From: Candidatus Mediterraneibacter pullicola
Lineage (GTDB): Bacteria; Bacillota; Clostridia; Lachnospirales; Lachnospiraceae
DNA: 56,795 bases
Assembly (NCBI GenBank): GCA_019117065.1
Contig: DXAK01000001.1
Location: 1 to 56,795 of the forward strand
Direction of reading: 5' to 3'
Below, one piece after another: positions 42,521 to 51,879 of the stretch (its first letter is position 1; each line of letters begins with the position of its first letter). The notes below the pieces were generated by a model. It was given only the letters and a program-made list of their open reading frames with translations. It was not told the DNA's origin and did not search any database. The translations under genes were made by a program, and so were the position numbers.

Positions 42521-42817
42521 TTACAGATCTCCTCTTCCTCGCATAGCTTCCATATTATGAACGTGAACATAATCTCCTTTTTTAATATCTCTCACAGCAC
42601 GTCCTATGGATTCGCCATATTTTATAATAGGTTCACCGACTTGGATATCCCGAACCGCCACTTTATGCCCGTACGGAATGACTTCGGTCACAGACATCAT
42701 TTCCTCATATCCTGACCGGTCTTTTACTCTGACAGAAGTCCCCTTTGTAATACCGTCTGCGAAGATCGTCGCCACATTATCTTTCTCATCCACCTGCAAA
42801 GCTATATTTAACTCCAT
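42521..42817 (-). CDS. UxaA-family hydro-lyase, small (SAF) subunit
   Basis: 98 residues from the ATG at 42817, which has GGAGG 6 nt upstream; the ATG at 42829 is less well placed. The SAF domain is clear: YGHKVAVRDIQVGEPIIKYGESIG and a terminal VHVHNME. It pairs with the large subunit next to it, the same split arrangement as SuyA/SuyB or two-gene altronate dehydratases. It lies 19 bp after the LarA-like stop. Confidence 0.88.
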   Translation of the reverse strand: MELNIALQVDEKDNVATIFADGITKGTSVRVKDRSGYEEMMSVTEVIPYGHKVAVRDIQVGEPIIKYGESIGRAVRDIKKGDYVHVHNMEAMRGRGDL

Positions 42818-42836
42818 ATCGTCCTCCATTAGGTTT

Positions 42837-44120
42837 TTAACTACATGCTTTCACTGCTAATACCGACACTCCGTCTGGTATAACAACAACTCTTGAGTTT
42901 CTCCCTTTAATTTCATAAGCCATCCTCAGAGCCTCATCCAGATTGGACGCATGAAGCATGTTTGCTTTTTCCACCATTTTTTTATTTAGATAAGTAGTAA
43001 CCAGTATTACTGTATGTTTTTTTAAAATCCGCGCATAAATCTGGGCACACCATTGCTCTGCTATCGTTTCCTTTGGCGGTATCTTAGACAAATAGTCGTC
43101 AATTTCATCCACTGTCCCTTTGACAATCAACTTTTCAAAATAACTGCCTCCCATCCCATCAATACATGCGGCACACATAATAATTACCGCGCCCTCCTTA
43201 GCGCATGCTTCTGCTGTTGCCACTGCCTTGGGCGTCTGATACAAATTTTGGTCAAGTGGATATCCCCCATTAGATGTTATAACAATATCTCCTGCTACAG
43301 GATCGCATTGAGACAACCTTCTCACAAATGCCACGCCAGACTCATGAGCCTTTTTTAAATCTCCTGCAAAGGCGGCAATCACTTTTTTTTCCCCGTTAAG
43401 AGCCACGTTAAAAATGAACTGCACATTCACCATTCTGGCCGCATAGACCATATCTTCATGAACAGGATTATGTTCCAGCACTCCCGCCATCGCGTAAGGG
43501 CTGGAAATCGCTTTATATGAATGATTTTCATTTACCGTCACTTCATTACAAATTCCGGGGAGGATACTTTTACGCCCGCCGGAAAAACCTGCGAAAAAGT
43601 GTGGCTCAATAAACCCCTCCGTCACAAGTAAATCACACTCTGCTGCTAATTTATTAACATGGAAGTCCGCGCCTGAGGGAAGTGTACATATATACACAAA
43701 CTCTTCTGGACAAAAGGCGTTGTTTATGAAAATCTTTTCATTATCCACAATCTCATCACCAAACATTCTGCGCTGTTCCTCCTCGGTAGTAGCGCGGTGA
43801 AGCCCTGTTGCAATCAAAATGGTAATGTCTGCCTTCGGATTTCCTTTGCGGATTTCTGCCAGAAGAAACGGGAGCGTCAACTTACTTGGAACCGCCCTTG
43901 TGTGATCACTTGTAACTAAAACAACCCTTTTCTTCCCCCGCGCCAGCTCTGATAAGCGTGGCGTACCAATTGGATTTTCCAGAGCCTCTCGAATCAGCTC
44001 TTCCTCTGATTTTCCCGGATCATAACTATCGCTTTTAGCTGTAATAATTGCTTCCAGATTTTGTTCTTCCACGTGAAGATCCAGTGTTGACGTATGATAG
44101 GGTATCTTTATGGTTCTCAT
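42837..44120 (-). CDS. larA: LarA-family nickel-pincer racemase
   Basis: 427 residues from MRTIKIPYHT (ATG at 44120, GGGG upstream). With this start the residues match lactate racemase numbering exactly: D72, H73, R75 (SDHTRAVPS), H108 (GLHR), H174 (EPHFFAG), K184 (GGRK, covalent pincer site) and H200 (ENHS, nickel ligand). It should racemise or epimerise a 2-hydroxy acid. LarB, LarC and LarE, which make the cofactor, are not in the window. The substrate may be lactate or another hydroxy acid made in this operon. Confidence 0.9.
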   Translation of the reverse strand: MRTIKIPYHTSTLDLHVEEQNLEAIITAKSDSYDPGKSEEELIREALENPIGTPRLSELARGKKRVVLVTSDHTRAVPSKLTLPFLLAEIRKGNPKADITILIATGLHRATTEEEQRRMFGDEIVDNEKIFINNAFCPEEFVYICTLPSGADFHVNKLAAECDLLVTEGFIEPHFFAGFSGGRKSILPGICNEVTVNENHSYKAISSPYAMAGVLEHNPVHEDMVYAARMVNVQFIFNVALNGEKKVIAAFAGDLKKAHESGVAFVRRLSQCDPVAGDIVITSNGGYPLDQNLYQTPKAVATAEACAKEGAVIIMCAACIDGMGGSYFEKLIVKGTVDEIDDYLSKIPPKETIAEQWCAQIYARILKKHTVILVTTYLNKKMVEKANMLHASNLDEALRMAYEIKGRNSRVVVIPDGVSVLAVKACS

Positions 44121-44198
44121 GCTTCCCCTTTCCGATGGAAACGTTTTTACAAAATCTAATGTCCTCTTTTGTTTTCCACCCTTCACTTCTGCTTTTCC

Positions 44199-45521
44199 TC
44201 ATTTTGCCGCATTTGCCGCAATCTGTACTGCATCCCACACTCCTGCAAACATAGGAGCATAACCCAAATCCAGATATCCCACTTCCTCTGTTGTCATCCC
44301 GCGGTCTATAGCGCAGGCAAAAATATCAATCCTCCAAGCAGCCTCTTTCTCCCCCATAACCTGCGCACCTAAAATCACATGATCTTCCTCTCGGTATACA
44401 AGTTTGATCGTGATGATACAAGGATCCGGATAATATCTTGCATGGCTCCTTGCCTCTACAGTTTTTACCTTATATGACAGCCCTTCCCGATGAGCCTCCT
44501 CTTCAGAAAATCCTGTTTTTGCTAGTTCCAATCCCATGCAGCGCAGCATAGAAGTCCCAAGAGCCCGGTCAAAGCAAACAGCTTTTCCAAGTACGCTATC
44601 TCCTGCAAGCCTTCCCTGCTTGTTCGCATTCGTTCCCAAGGCAATATAAACAGGATTTTTAGTCAGACGATGCTGGACTGTTGCACAATCTCCCACGGCA
44701 AATATATCTTTTATAGAAGTTCTCATCGCCGCGTCTGTAATAATCGCACCATTTGAGAGTTTCTTAAGCCCTTTGACAAATCCCGTATTTGGCGTCACCC
44801 CAATAGACAGAATTATCATATCTGCCTCATAACACCCCCGGTCTGTAATAATCTCTGTAACTTGACCATCTATTCCTTTGAAACGCTGTACACGCTCTCC
44901 TGTCTGCACAGACGCTCCATGCTTTTCCAATTCCGCTTGCACAGCATGTCCAAATTCCTTGTCAAAAGTATTCAGAACTCTATCCATAGCTTCTATGATT
45001 CGTATAGATTTTGCTTTCTGTAAAATGCAGGCCTCTGCAATTTCCAAACCAATATAGCCGCCTCCTACAATAACAACGTTTCCCCGGCATTGCACAAGTT
45101 TTTCTTTTATCCGTTCTGCATCCTGCAAAGTCTTGAGACAAAAAATTCCTCCGAGCTCTATCCCTGGAAATGGTGGTTTTTTCGGAGATGCTCCGGTAGC
45201 TATAATAAGCCGGTCATATGAAAACTCTTTTTCCTGTTCTCCTTCCACGGCACGCACACATTTTTTCTCATGATCAATTTCCAGCGCTTCACACCCCAAA
45301 TGGATACATAATCCCATTTTCTCAAACTCCGAGACCCTTCGAATGCGAATCTTATCCAAATCCTCGTTTAATCCCGCCACATAATAAGGCAGTCCACAAG
45401 CCCCATATGATACTTCCCAACTTTTTTCAAGCACTACAACCTCTGTATCCGGGGCCTTACGCTTAATGCGGGAAGCTGCGCTCATGCCTGCAGGATTTCC
45501 ACCCAGAATTAAAACCTTCAC
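44199..45521 (-). CDS. FAD-dependent NAD(P)H oxidase/CoA-disulfide reductase-like flavoprotein
   Basis: 440 residues; start is GTG at 45521 with AGGAGG upstream. An N-terminal FAD-binding Rossmann motif is LILGGNPAGMSAASRIK. The redox-active Cys is C42 in SYGACGLPYY, as in the CoA-disulfide reductase and Nox family. A second Rossmann motif is VIVGGGYIGLEIAEA, and the FAD-end motif FAVGDCATV. A dimerization domain follows (about 320-440). In this operon it could reduce a CoA-disulfide or a pathway intermediate; it is 78 bp from the LarA-like gene. Confidence 0.9.
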   Translation of the reverse strand: MKVLILGGNPAGMSAASRIKRKAPDTEVVVLEKSWEVSYGACGLPYYVAGLNEDLDKIRIRRVSEFEKMGLCIHLGCEALEIDHEKKCVRAVEGEQEKEFSYDRLIIATGASPKKPPFPGIELGGIFCLKTLQDAERIKEKLVQCRGNVVIVGGGYIGLEIAEACILQKAKSIRIIEAMDRVLNTFDKEFGHAVQAELEKHGASVQTGERVQRFKGIDGQVTEIITDRGCYEADMIILSIGVTPNTGFVKGLKKLSNGAIITDAAMRTSIKDIFAVGDCATVQHRLTKNPVYIALGTNANKQGRLAGDSVLGKAVCFDRALGTSMLRCMGLELAKTGFSEEEAHREGLSYKVKTVEARSHARYYPDPCIITIKLVYREEDHVILGAQVMGEKEAAWRIDIFACAIDRGMTTEEVGYLDLGYAPMFAGVWDAVQIAANAAK

Positions 45522-45537
45522 GAATATCTCCTCCTAT

Positions 45538-45936
45538 TCATCGCGTCAATTCAAATACAGGTTTTGAGTATCCTTCACAGTCCAGCCACTTTAAATGTAC
45601 TTTAGCACCACATCGCGGATTTCTTGACTTTATACTTATCAAGTTAGACACCAGACGGATACCCCCCTCTAAATCAACTTCGCAGACAATATAAGGGATT
45701 TCCTCAGCAAGCGATGGATGAAAATTTTTCTGAAATACAGTAAAAGAATACAATGTTCCTTCTCCTGACAATTCTACTAGTTCTGTCTCTTCACTCATAC
45801 AATTCGGGCAGAGATATCCCGCTGGCCAACGTAGTTTTCCGCATTTTTTACATTTTTGCACGAGTAGCCGGTGCTCTGCGCAGCCCTCCCAAAATCTTTT
45901 TGTATCCGCACTAATCCTTGGCGCAAAAAATCCCAT
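45538..45936 (-). CDS. DUF35 OB-fold/zinc-ribbon protein, partner of the thiolase-like gene
   Basis: 132 residues. An N-terminal zinc-ribbon (VQKCKKCGKLRWPAGYLCPNC) and a C-terminal OB-fold (YSFTVFQKNFHP, EDLEGGIRLVSN) make the DUF35/OB_aCoA type. Such proteins bind acyl-CoA and pair with thiolase-fold enzymes; in archaeal HMG-CoA synthesis they hold thiolase and synthase together, and in ChsH2-Ltp2 they support the aldolase. Only 4 bp separate it from the thiolase-like gene. Confidence 0.9.
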   Translation of the reverse strand: MGFFAPRISADTKRFWEGCAEHRLLVQKCKKCGKLRWPAGYLCPNCMSEETELVELSGEGTLYSFTVFQKNFHPSLAEEIPYIVCEVDLEGGIRLVSNLISIKSRNPRCGAKVHLKWLDCEGYSKPVFELTR

Positions 45937-45940
45937 TGTC

Positions 45941-47125
45941 TCACATCCTTTCCAGTATCAAAGAAACATGGCTCTGGAAAACACCGCCATTGTCGCTACA
46001 CATAATCAATTCCGGTCTCTTTGTTCCCGGATATCGCCCAAGCTGGCGCTTCCCGCAGCGGTCCATAAGCTGCATTACACCTTCACTCACTGGAGTTAAT
46101 CCCATAAAATAAGCTTCTGAAAGCATTCCCCCGGAAGTATTGACTGGGAATTCCCCGCCTGGTCCTAAACGTTCCTTCGTTAAGAATTCCCCTGCATCAT
46201 TACCTTTAAAAAAGCCATAGTCTCTCAGCGTTGCCTCAACGGTATAAGTAAAACAGTCATATATCTCACAGGCATCTATATCTCCATGATTTACTCCTGC
46301 CATCTCAAATGCCTGATGACTAGAACGAGCTGCCGCAGAATCACTATCTTCTGCATTGATCCGATAGGGAGATACTGGTTGATTTGCACTGCCAAATCCA
46401 CGAATTGTCACAACCGGATGGCGATTCAATTTTTTTGCCCGCTCCGCTGTTGTCAGCACAATCGCCCTCCCACCGTCAGTATTTGGCGTCGCATCCAGAA
46501 GTCGTAAGGGCTCTGTCACCATGCCGGATCCATAATACCCTTCTTCATCCAATATTTTTTTGTTCATCGCGGCAATTGGATTTAAATTTGCCCACCGCCT
46601 TTGAGCAATGGCAATCTCTTTCCACACTTCCGGGCCAGTCGCATAAAGGCTCATTGCCTTCTGTGCCAGCATAGAGTATTTAGCCATTGTACTTAGATCA
46701 CCGTACGCTGCCAATTCATCTGTAGCCTCTCCTTTATTTAGTTCTTTTACAAAACTTCTTCTTGCACTTCTGGCATTGTCCCCATAAGAAAGCACTACAT
46801 ACTTGACTATTCCGCTTGCCAAGAGTCCTATACTATAATAAAGCCAGCTCCTTGTACAGTATGTCTCCTGGCTGACAACCTCGGGCCGGATTCCCAATTG
46901 TTCCGCCACAGTAAAGGCAGTTACATCATAATCCCCTCCAATGGCATCAAAATGCCTGTAAAGAAGGAGGGCATCAACATCCTTCTTGTCGATGCCCGCA
47001 TCTTCTATGGCATTGCGCACTGCCTCACAATGGAAACTTACAGCTGTCCTCCCGGGTACTTTCCCTTGTTCAGTATATCCAATTCCAGCAATAGCGATTT
47101 TATTTTTCAGTTCTTCAAATGCCAT
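45941..47125 (-). CDS. Thiolase-fold protein, possibly an Ltp2-like retro-aldolase
   Basis: 394 residues, an SCP2/lipid-transfer type thiolase fold (KIAIAGIGYTEQGKVPGRTA at the start). The canonical thiolase nucleophile region is unlike CxSG; a Cys is at 90 in ETYCTRSWLYY. The two catalytic His positions are replaced by Tyr: Y289 in EIYDCFT and Y339 in SGGMLSEAYFMG. As I recall, the steroid aldolase Ltp2 uses Tyr294 and Tyr344, the same 50-residue spacing, so a retro-aldol cleaving role is plausible. It is encoded 4 bp from its DUF35 partner. A true thiolase role is less likely. The ATG at 47125 has AGGAGG upstream. Confidence 0.82.
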   Translation of the reverse strand: MAFEELKNKIAIAGIGYTEQGKVPGRTAVSFHCEAVRNAIEDAGIDKKDVDALLLYRHFDAIGGDYDVTAFTVAEQLGIRPEVVSQETYCTRSWLYYSIGLLASGIVKYVVLSYGDNARSARRSFVKELNKGEATDELAAYGDLSTMAKYSMLAQKAMSLYATGPEVWKEIAIAQRRWANLNPIAAMNKKILDEEGYYGSGMVTEPLRLLDATPNTDGGRAIVLTTAERAKKLNRHPVVTIRGFGSANQPVSPYRINAEDSDSAAARSSHQAFEMAGVNHGDIDACEIYDCFTYTVEATLRDYGFFKGNDAGEFLTKERLGPGGEFPVNTSGGMLSEAYFMGLTPVSEGVMQLMDRCGKRQLGRYPGTKRPELIMCSDNGGVFQSHVSLILERM

Positions 47126-47137
47126 GGAAATTTCCTC

Positions 47138-48511
47138 CTATAATGCCCATACTTCTTCGAATGGAGGCATAGTACAGTCATGGTAGTACGCCAACTTTGT
47201 CACATTCATTAAATGCTTGTACGTCAAATTTTCAGAAATAGAGTTATTTCCCCAGCTTCCGCAACCTAGTGACATAGTCGGATGTAACCCGTTGATATAG
47301 TTCCCGCCAGATGCGGCGCCACCAGCTTGATTTACTAAGATTCTTCCCACTGGAAGTTCAGCGCCTGCATATTCCGCTTTCTTCTCATCATCTGTATATA
47401 CCACAGAAGTGTGGCCTGCGCCTTCCCACAACAAGTTTTGTTTCGCCGCGGCTACTCCCTCCTCAAAACTGTTATAGGGGAATAACTGTACCACCGGGCA
47501 AAGTTTTTCTCTGCGAAGCTGATTATCTTTTCCCATACCTCTGCTATTAAAAATCAAAATCTGCGTATCTTCTGGTACAGTAAATCCCAGCGCCCGCGCA
47601 AGCAGTGCAGGTTTCATCCCCACATATTCCGGGTTGATTGCCCCATTTTCCTTAAAAAGCAGTCCGGCAAGTCCAGCCGCCTTATCATCCGGAATCATCG
47701 CTGCCTTTTCTTTGAGAAACGCTTGTACTATCTTATCTTGATCTTCCTTCGGAAAGTGCAGCGCTTGCTCTCCAGTACAAGGGATCCCATTATCATAGGC
47801 GCGGCTTCCCACCACTGTTGCCGCCACTTTATCGTAGTCCTTATAATCATCTGCAACTATTACCTGCACATTCCCTTGTCCAACCCCAAATGATGGACGT
47901 CCGCTGGAATATGCGGATTTTACCATGGACGCGCCTCCAGTTGCCACAATCACATCGGATTTCTTCATCAGTTCTTGCGTCTTATCAAGACTTGGCTCTG
48001 TGATTATCTGAATCAAATTTTCTGGCGCCTTCACTTTTTCAAGCGCAGCGTTAATCAGACTTACACCATGAACCGTTACATTTTTTGCACCCGGATGGGG
48101 AGATACAATTACGGCATTGCGGCATTTAATAATATTCATGACATTACTTGCCACTGTCGAAGTCGGATTTGTACTTGGTGCAAGACATGCCACAACCCCT
48201 ACTGGTTTGGCAAATGTAACAACTCCGTTTATTGTATCATTATCGATAATTCCGACAGATTTCTTATCCCGAAGATAGTACCATGCCGCTGCGGTAGCCT
48301 TCTGTTGCTTATAAATCTTACTGTCCACTCGTCCATAATGTGTTTCTGATACCGCCTCTTCAGCAAGTATTTCTGCATTATCAAAAATTGTTTTTCCCAC
48401 TATCTTAACAAGTGCATCTACCTGTTCCTGCGTATAAGTTTCCATAACCGACTGAGCAGCTTTTGCTTTCTCCAACATTTCGTCAATTTGTGTTCTGTCT
48501 TCCATTTTCAC
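47138..48511 (-). CDS. CoA-acylating aldehyde dehydrogenase
   Basis: 457 residues. NAD-binding and CoA-binding features include GVVACLAPSTNPTS, VSPHPGA and VIVATGGASMVKSAYSSGRPSFGVGQGN. The catalytic Cys is C245 in DNGIPCTGEQ. It resembles the AdhE N-terminal domain, EutE and sulfoacetaldehyde dehydrogenase types, which turn an aldehyde plus CoA and NAD into acyl-CoA. It is adjacent to the thiolase-like gene (12 bp), which fits capture of an aldehyde from carbon-carbon cleavage. The aldehyde's identity is unknown. Confidence 0.9.
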   Translation of the reverse strand: MKMEDRTQIDEMLEKAKAAQSVMETYTQEQVDALVKIVGKTIFDNAEILAEEAVSETHYGRVDSKIYKQQKATAAAWYYLRDKKSVGIIDNDTINGVVTFAKPVGVVACLAPSTNPTSTVASNVMNIIKCRNAVIVSPHPGAKNVTVHGVSLINAALEKVKAPENLIQIITEPSLDKTQELMKKSDVIVATGGASMVKSAYSSGRPSFGVGQGNVQVIVADDYKDYDKVAATVVGSRAYDNGIPCTGEQALHFPKEDQDKIVQAFLKEKAAMIPDDKAAGLAGLLFKENGAINPEYVGMKPALLARALGFTVPEDTQILIFNSRGMGKDNQLRREKLCPVVQLFPYNSFEEGVAAAKQNLLWEGAGHTSVVYTDDEKKAEYAGAELPVGRILVNQAGGAASGGNYINGLHPTMSLGCGSWGNNSISENLTYKHLMNVTKLAYYHDCTMPPFEEVWAL

Positions 48512-48531
48512 TTCTCCTTTTTTGCTGCGGG

Positions 48532-49290
48532 CTATCTTTTGGATGTCGGCATGCGTGTTATTTTATGTATCACCATCCACTTTTCATTGATTTTTGCAAA
48601 GGATAAATAATCGTGGAAAAAATCCCACCTTTTTGCGTCCATGACCTGAACAACTGCCAAATTGTTAGAAAGCATACGTATATTTTCCACATTACCGTAT
48701 TTGCTTATCCCACTCTCTGACGCCGGGCAGAGGCCTTTCCACCGTTCTCCAAAAACTGTACATGGAAAATCAGCTAAATTCCCGTCCTTATCTGTGCTGA
48801 GCATCCTTGCATGTTCTTCAAATACACTCAATGCCAACGAACTATCCAATGTATAGATTCCTTCAATATAGGTATCGATTGCTTTTATAATATTGGACAG
48901 TTCTTTTGTTTGTTCTTCTATTGAAGAGAACCAGTTATTCAATGGATCTTCGCTCTCTGACACCATACTTAAAACAATCATCCAGCGTTCCTGATCCTTC
49001 ACAAGCCCCAAAACATTTGTTACAAACCTCTTGTCCCTTTCATATGAAACAAGTGCATACGCCATTGTTTCTGTCTCTGCATTCACACTTGTAGTCGAAA
49101 AATCGTGGATATCTGTTTCTTGCATCTGAGAAATATACGCTCTCAAAGGTTCTGTACACAGATGTCCTTTCAACATCTGTATGAAAACTGCATCCTTATA
49201 GATATACTCTTTATAATTATCCGTATATCCAAGCAGCAAGTCTTCATAAGCTTTAAGCACATCGTTTATACTGTTTATCCTATTCTCCAT
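48532..49290 (-). CDS. Tandem NTF2-like (SnoaL/lumazine-binding-like) protein
   Basis: 252 residues. Two NTF2-like alpha+beta units can be seen. The first is about 1-118 (YEDLLLGYTDNYKEYIYKDAVFIQML and beyond), the second about 130-252 (IIKAIDTYIEGIYTLDSSLALSVFEEHARMLSTD, then a final VIHKITR strand). The second resembles the putative lumazine-binding group. Such folds act as isomerases, cyclases or dehydratases or simply bind ligands; I cannot tell which. It is in the middle of the operon, 14 bp from the M20 gene. Confidence 0.78.
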   Translation of the reverse strand: MENRINSINDVLKAYEDLLLGYTDNYKEYIYKDAVFIQMLKGHLCTEPLRAYISQMQETDIHDFSTTSVNAETETMAYALVSYERDKRFVTNVLGLVKDQERWMIVLSMVSESEDPLNNWFSSIEEQTKELSNIIKAIDTYIEGIYTLDSSLALSVFEEHARMLSTDKDGNLADFPCTVFGERWKGLCPASESGISKYGNVENIRMLSNNLAVVQVMDAKRWDFFHDYLSFAKINEKWMVIHKITRMPTSKR

Positions 49291-49304
49291 AGCAATCTGC
49301 TCCT

Positions 49305-50573
49305 TTAATTATTTTCTAGGTACCCCAGCGCAAATACTGTATGTGCTTTTACTCCGTTTACAAGCGCCTTTTCATTGAGAACGAAATTGTCAGAATGAAT
49401 ACCGGGCACTTCCTCCTGGATTCCATCATCGGGTGCTACGCTAAGTGCAGCGTACAGACATGGAATAGTGTTGGAAAATTGTCCAAAATCATCCGGTGAA
49501 CCAAAGGCGCGTGAAGGATCGACTTTTACATTCTCTTCCCCTAAAATTTCCTTAAAACACGGTGTTATATGTTCTACTAGCTCAAAATCATTTTTATTGT
49601 TAGGGATATGCATATCCCATTGCACCTCTGCCTTCACGCCGGACGCTTTCGCACACCCTTCTGCGACTTCAATAATGCGCCCCTCCAGAAGATCTTTTGT
49701 CGAATAATCGGTAAAACGGCATGCTCCGGATATGAAAGATTCTTCTGCCATCACGTTATATCTAACTCCGCCTGCCATTTGTCCGCATGTCAAGATGATA
49801 GGGTTTGTTTTAGGATTCACATTCTGAGTAGTAATTGCCTGTAATCCCAACAAAGTCTGCGCCGTAGGTATCAGCACTTCTGCCCCTGTCCACGGCAGGG
49901 AGCCATGAGCTCCAACTCCTTTAAAGCGAATCGTAAACATCGTACATGCCATACAGGTAATTCCACCAACATATCCCAACTGACCAGCCGAACCAATTGG
50001 AGCCTTAGGATCTACATGCATACCAAACATTGCTTTTGGCATTAAACTTTGGAATTGCTCCTCTTCCAAATATTTTTTCGCCCCATAACTTCCTTGCAGC
50101 CCCGGTGATGGCCCTTCTTCCGAAGGCTGAAATACCAAAAGTACACTTCCTTTTATATATTTACGCAATTTCACCAGCACTGAAGCGCTTCCAAGAAGCA
50201 TTGCAACATGAGCGTCGTGTCCGCAGGCATGCATCACAGGTACCTCTTTTCCTCCCCACTGCGCAGTTTCTCTGGAGGCAAACGGCAATTCTGTATTTTC
50301 TTTGATAACAAGCGCATCCATATCTGCGCGCAGCCCGACAATAGGACCATCCTGTTCTCCGCGGATTACACCAAGGACACCTGTTCCCCCTGCCTGTCCT
50401 TCATAAATCTCATCCACTCCGATATCTCTTAGGACCTTAACTATAAGCTCCGCTGTCCTAAACTCCTGATTCGCAAGTTCCGGATATTCATGAATTTTTC
50501 TACGCCACTGAATTACTTGTTCTGATATTTCATCGCTATATTTCTTTATTGTTTCATATATTTGCGTATCCAT
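49305..50573 (-). CDS. M20-family amidohydrolase
   Basis: 422 residues. Metal-binding motifs are VMHACGHDAHVAMLLGSA (His and Asp ligands) and FQPSEEGPSPGL (Glu base and ligand). The catalytic/dimer domain is about 190-310 and the last metal His is in the C-terminal part (PGIHSDNFVLNEKAL). Relatives hydrolyse N-acyl amino acids, hippurate or peptides. No signal peptide is visible, so it is cytoplasmic and acts on imported substrate. It follows the permease gene by 48 bp, which suggests deconjugation as an early step. Confidence 0.9.
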   Translation of the reverse strand: MDTQIYETIKKYSDEISEQVIQWRRKIHEYPELANQEFRTAELIVKVLRDIGVDEIYEGQAGGTGVLGVIRGEQDGPIVGLRADMDALVIKENTELPFASRETAQWGGKEVPVMHACGHDAHVAMLLGSASVLVKLRKYIKGSVLLVFQPSEEGPSPGLQGSYGAKKYLEEEQFQSLMPKAMFGMHVDPKAPIGSAGQLGYVGGITCMACTMFTIRFKGVGAHGSLPWTGAEVLIPTAQTLLGLQAITTQNVNPKTNPIILTCGQMAGGVRYNVMAEESFISGACRFTDYSTKDLLEGRIIEVAEGCAKASGVKAEVQWDMHIPNNKNDFELVEHITPCFKEILGEENVKVDPSRAFGSPDDFGQFSNTIPCLYAALSVAPDDGIQEEVPGIHSDNFVLNEKALVNGVKAHTVFALGYLENN

Positions 50574-50621
50574 AGTCTACCTCACCAAAAATGTATTTTA
50601 CCATCCCACAGATTACTCTTT

Positions 50622-51794
50622 TTAGATCAATGCTCCAATGACAGATCCAACCACTACAGAACCAATGGTAAATACTGCGAAACCTCCAACTACCATCTGA
50701 GGCATCAGGAAATTCTCTAATGCCGCTTGATCCTCGTCGTTTTGCGCCACTTCTGCGGCAACTTCTTTTGAAATCGTCATAGTCGGAGGGAATCCAAACA
50801 ATCCTGATAAACCAATTGCGGTACACATGCCAAAGCCAGTTTTAAATATTTTATTCATGATAAATCCATTTAAGATAACTGCCATGATTCCTAGTACAAA
50901 TACTACAATGAGCGGAACAGCTAACGAAAAGATCATTTCCTGAGTCGCCCCGGCCATACTTCCAAAGATTGCGATTGTCATTGCAAGTATTACGAAGCCA
51001 TCTGCATTGGCTTTCCCCAAGAAGCCCTTTTCAAGAAAACCAAGTTCTTGGAAAAGAAGGCCTAAAAGGAGGCAAACCAGCATCGTTGGCCCCCATGAGC
51101 CCAAAATTGAGTTAATAAAATATCCTAAAGAAGTCACTAAGCATCCTTTTAGAAGGATAATCTGAGGAGTCTGAAGTCTCTTAGGCAGAGGCGGAAACAA
51201 TTTTTTCCGTCCTTCTGTCCCTTCATCCTGACTCACACGGAATTTTTCAATTTCCCCCGTTTTCATGACTCTTCTCGCCTCTTTTTTACAGATAACAGAT
51301 GCGATTGGTATTCCAATCAGATACTGCAGCATAATGATGACTGTGCAAAAAATTGAATAAGTATTGTACATTGTATCCTGCGGATCAATACCTGCCAAAA
51401 CTGCCTGCATAGCTCCAATGCCTCCGGCAACCACTGGCGCACCGACAAATGCCATATTCCTGTCAATCACAAGCGCACCAAGCCCGCATATAATTACTCC
51501 CATGAGCGCAGCTGCACAAAAGCCGGTAATTACCGTCCGCCACTGCCGCTTCATTTCATCAAGCGGGATCGACGCTCCCATATTTACCATCACTAGTCCT
51601 ATTGTCAAATTATAAATTTCATTTGCGCCCGATGCAGAGATTAGGTCACTTGGAAATCCAAGCCATGTAAAACCGACCAGAAAAATAAATCCCCCGACAA
51701 ACATCATGGATAGCAATGCCTTTGTTTTTACTGCAAGCCAATCACCGATGGCCAAAATGCCACAACAAATTGTAAAAGTTAATACTGCCCACAT
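50622..51794 (-). CDS. Multi-pass transporter, GltS-like
   Basis: 390 residues from the ATG at 51794 (MWAVLTFTICCGI; GGAG 9 nt upstream; the upstream 40 codons lack a start site). About 10-11 hydrophobic segments, with Gly-rich helices such as GAPVVAGGIGAMQAV and SMAGATQEM in pseudo-repeat positions. The shape resembles sodium/dicarboxylate or glutamate symporters such as GltS, but family membership is not certain. First gene of the operon, so it should import the substrate of the pathway, probably an acid or N-acyl acid. Confidence 0.75.
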   Translation of the reverse strand: MWAVLTFTICCGILAIGDWLAVKTKALLSMMFVGGFIFLVGFTWLGFPSDLISASGANEIYNLTIGLVMVNMGASIPLDEMKRQWRTVITGFCAAALMGVIICGLGALVIDRNMAFVGAPVVAGGIGAMQAVLAGIDPQDTMYNTYSIFCTVIIMLQYLIGIPIASVICKKEARRVMKTGEIEKFRVSQDEGTEGRKKLFPPLPKRLQTPQIILLKGCLVTSLGYFINSILGSWGPTMLVCLLLGLLFQELGFLEKGFLGKANADGFVILAMTIAIFGSMAGATQEMIFSLAVPLIVVFVLGIMAVILNGFIMNKIFKTGFGMCTAIGLSGLFGFPPTMTISKEVAAEVAQNDEDQAALENFLMPQMVVGGFAVFTIGSVVVGSVIGALI

Positions 51795-51841
51795 AATTAC
51801 ATCTCCTTTTCCTTTTTGTTTTATATTGATATTGAAGGCTT

Positions 51842-51853
51842 GGCGGGCCCGCC
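51842..51853. promoter_or_regulatory. Palindrome in the divergent promoter region
   Basis: GGCGGGCCCGCC is a perfect 12-bp palindrome between the permease and regulator starts. It could be an operator for the CdaR-type regulator or part of a leader hairpin. Confidence 0.45.
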
Positions 51854-51879
51854 TTATCTGCCTACAATAAGCAACCCTG

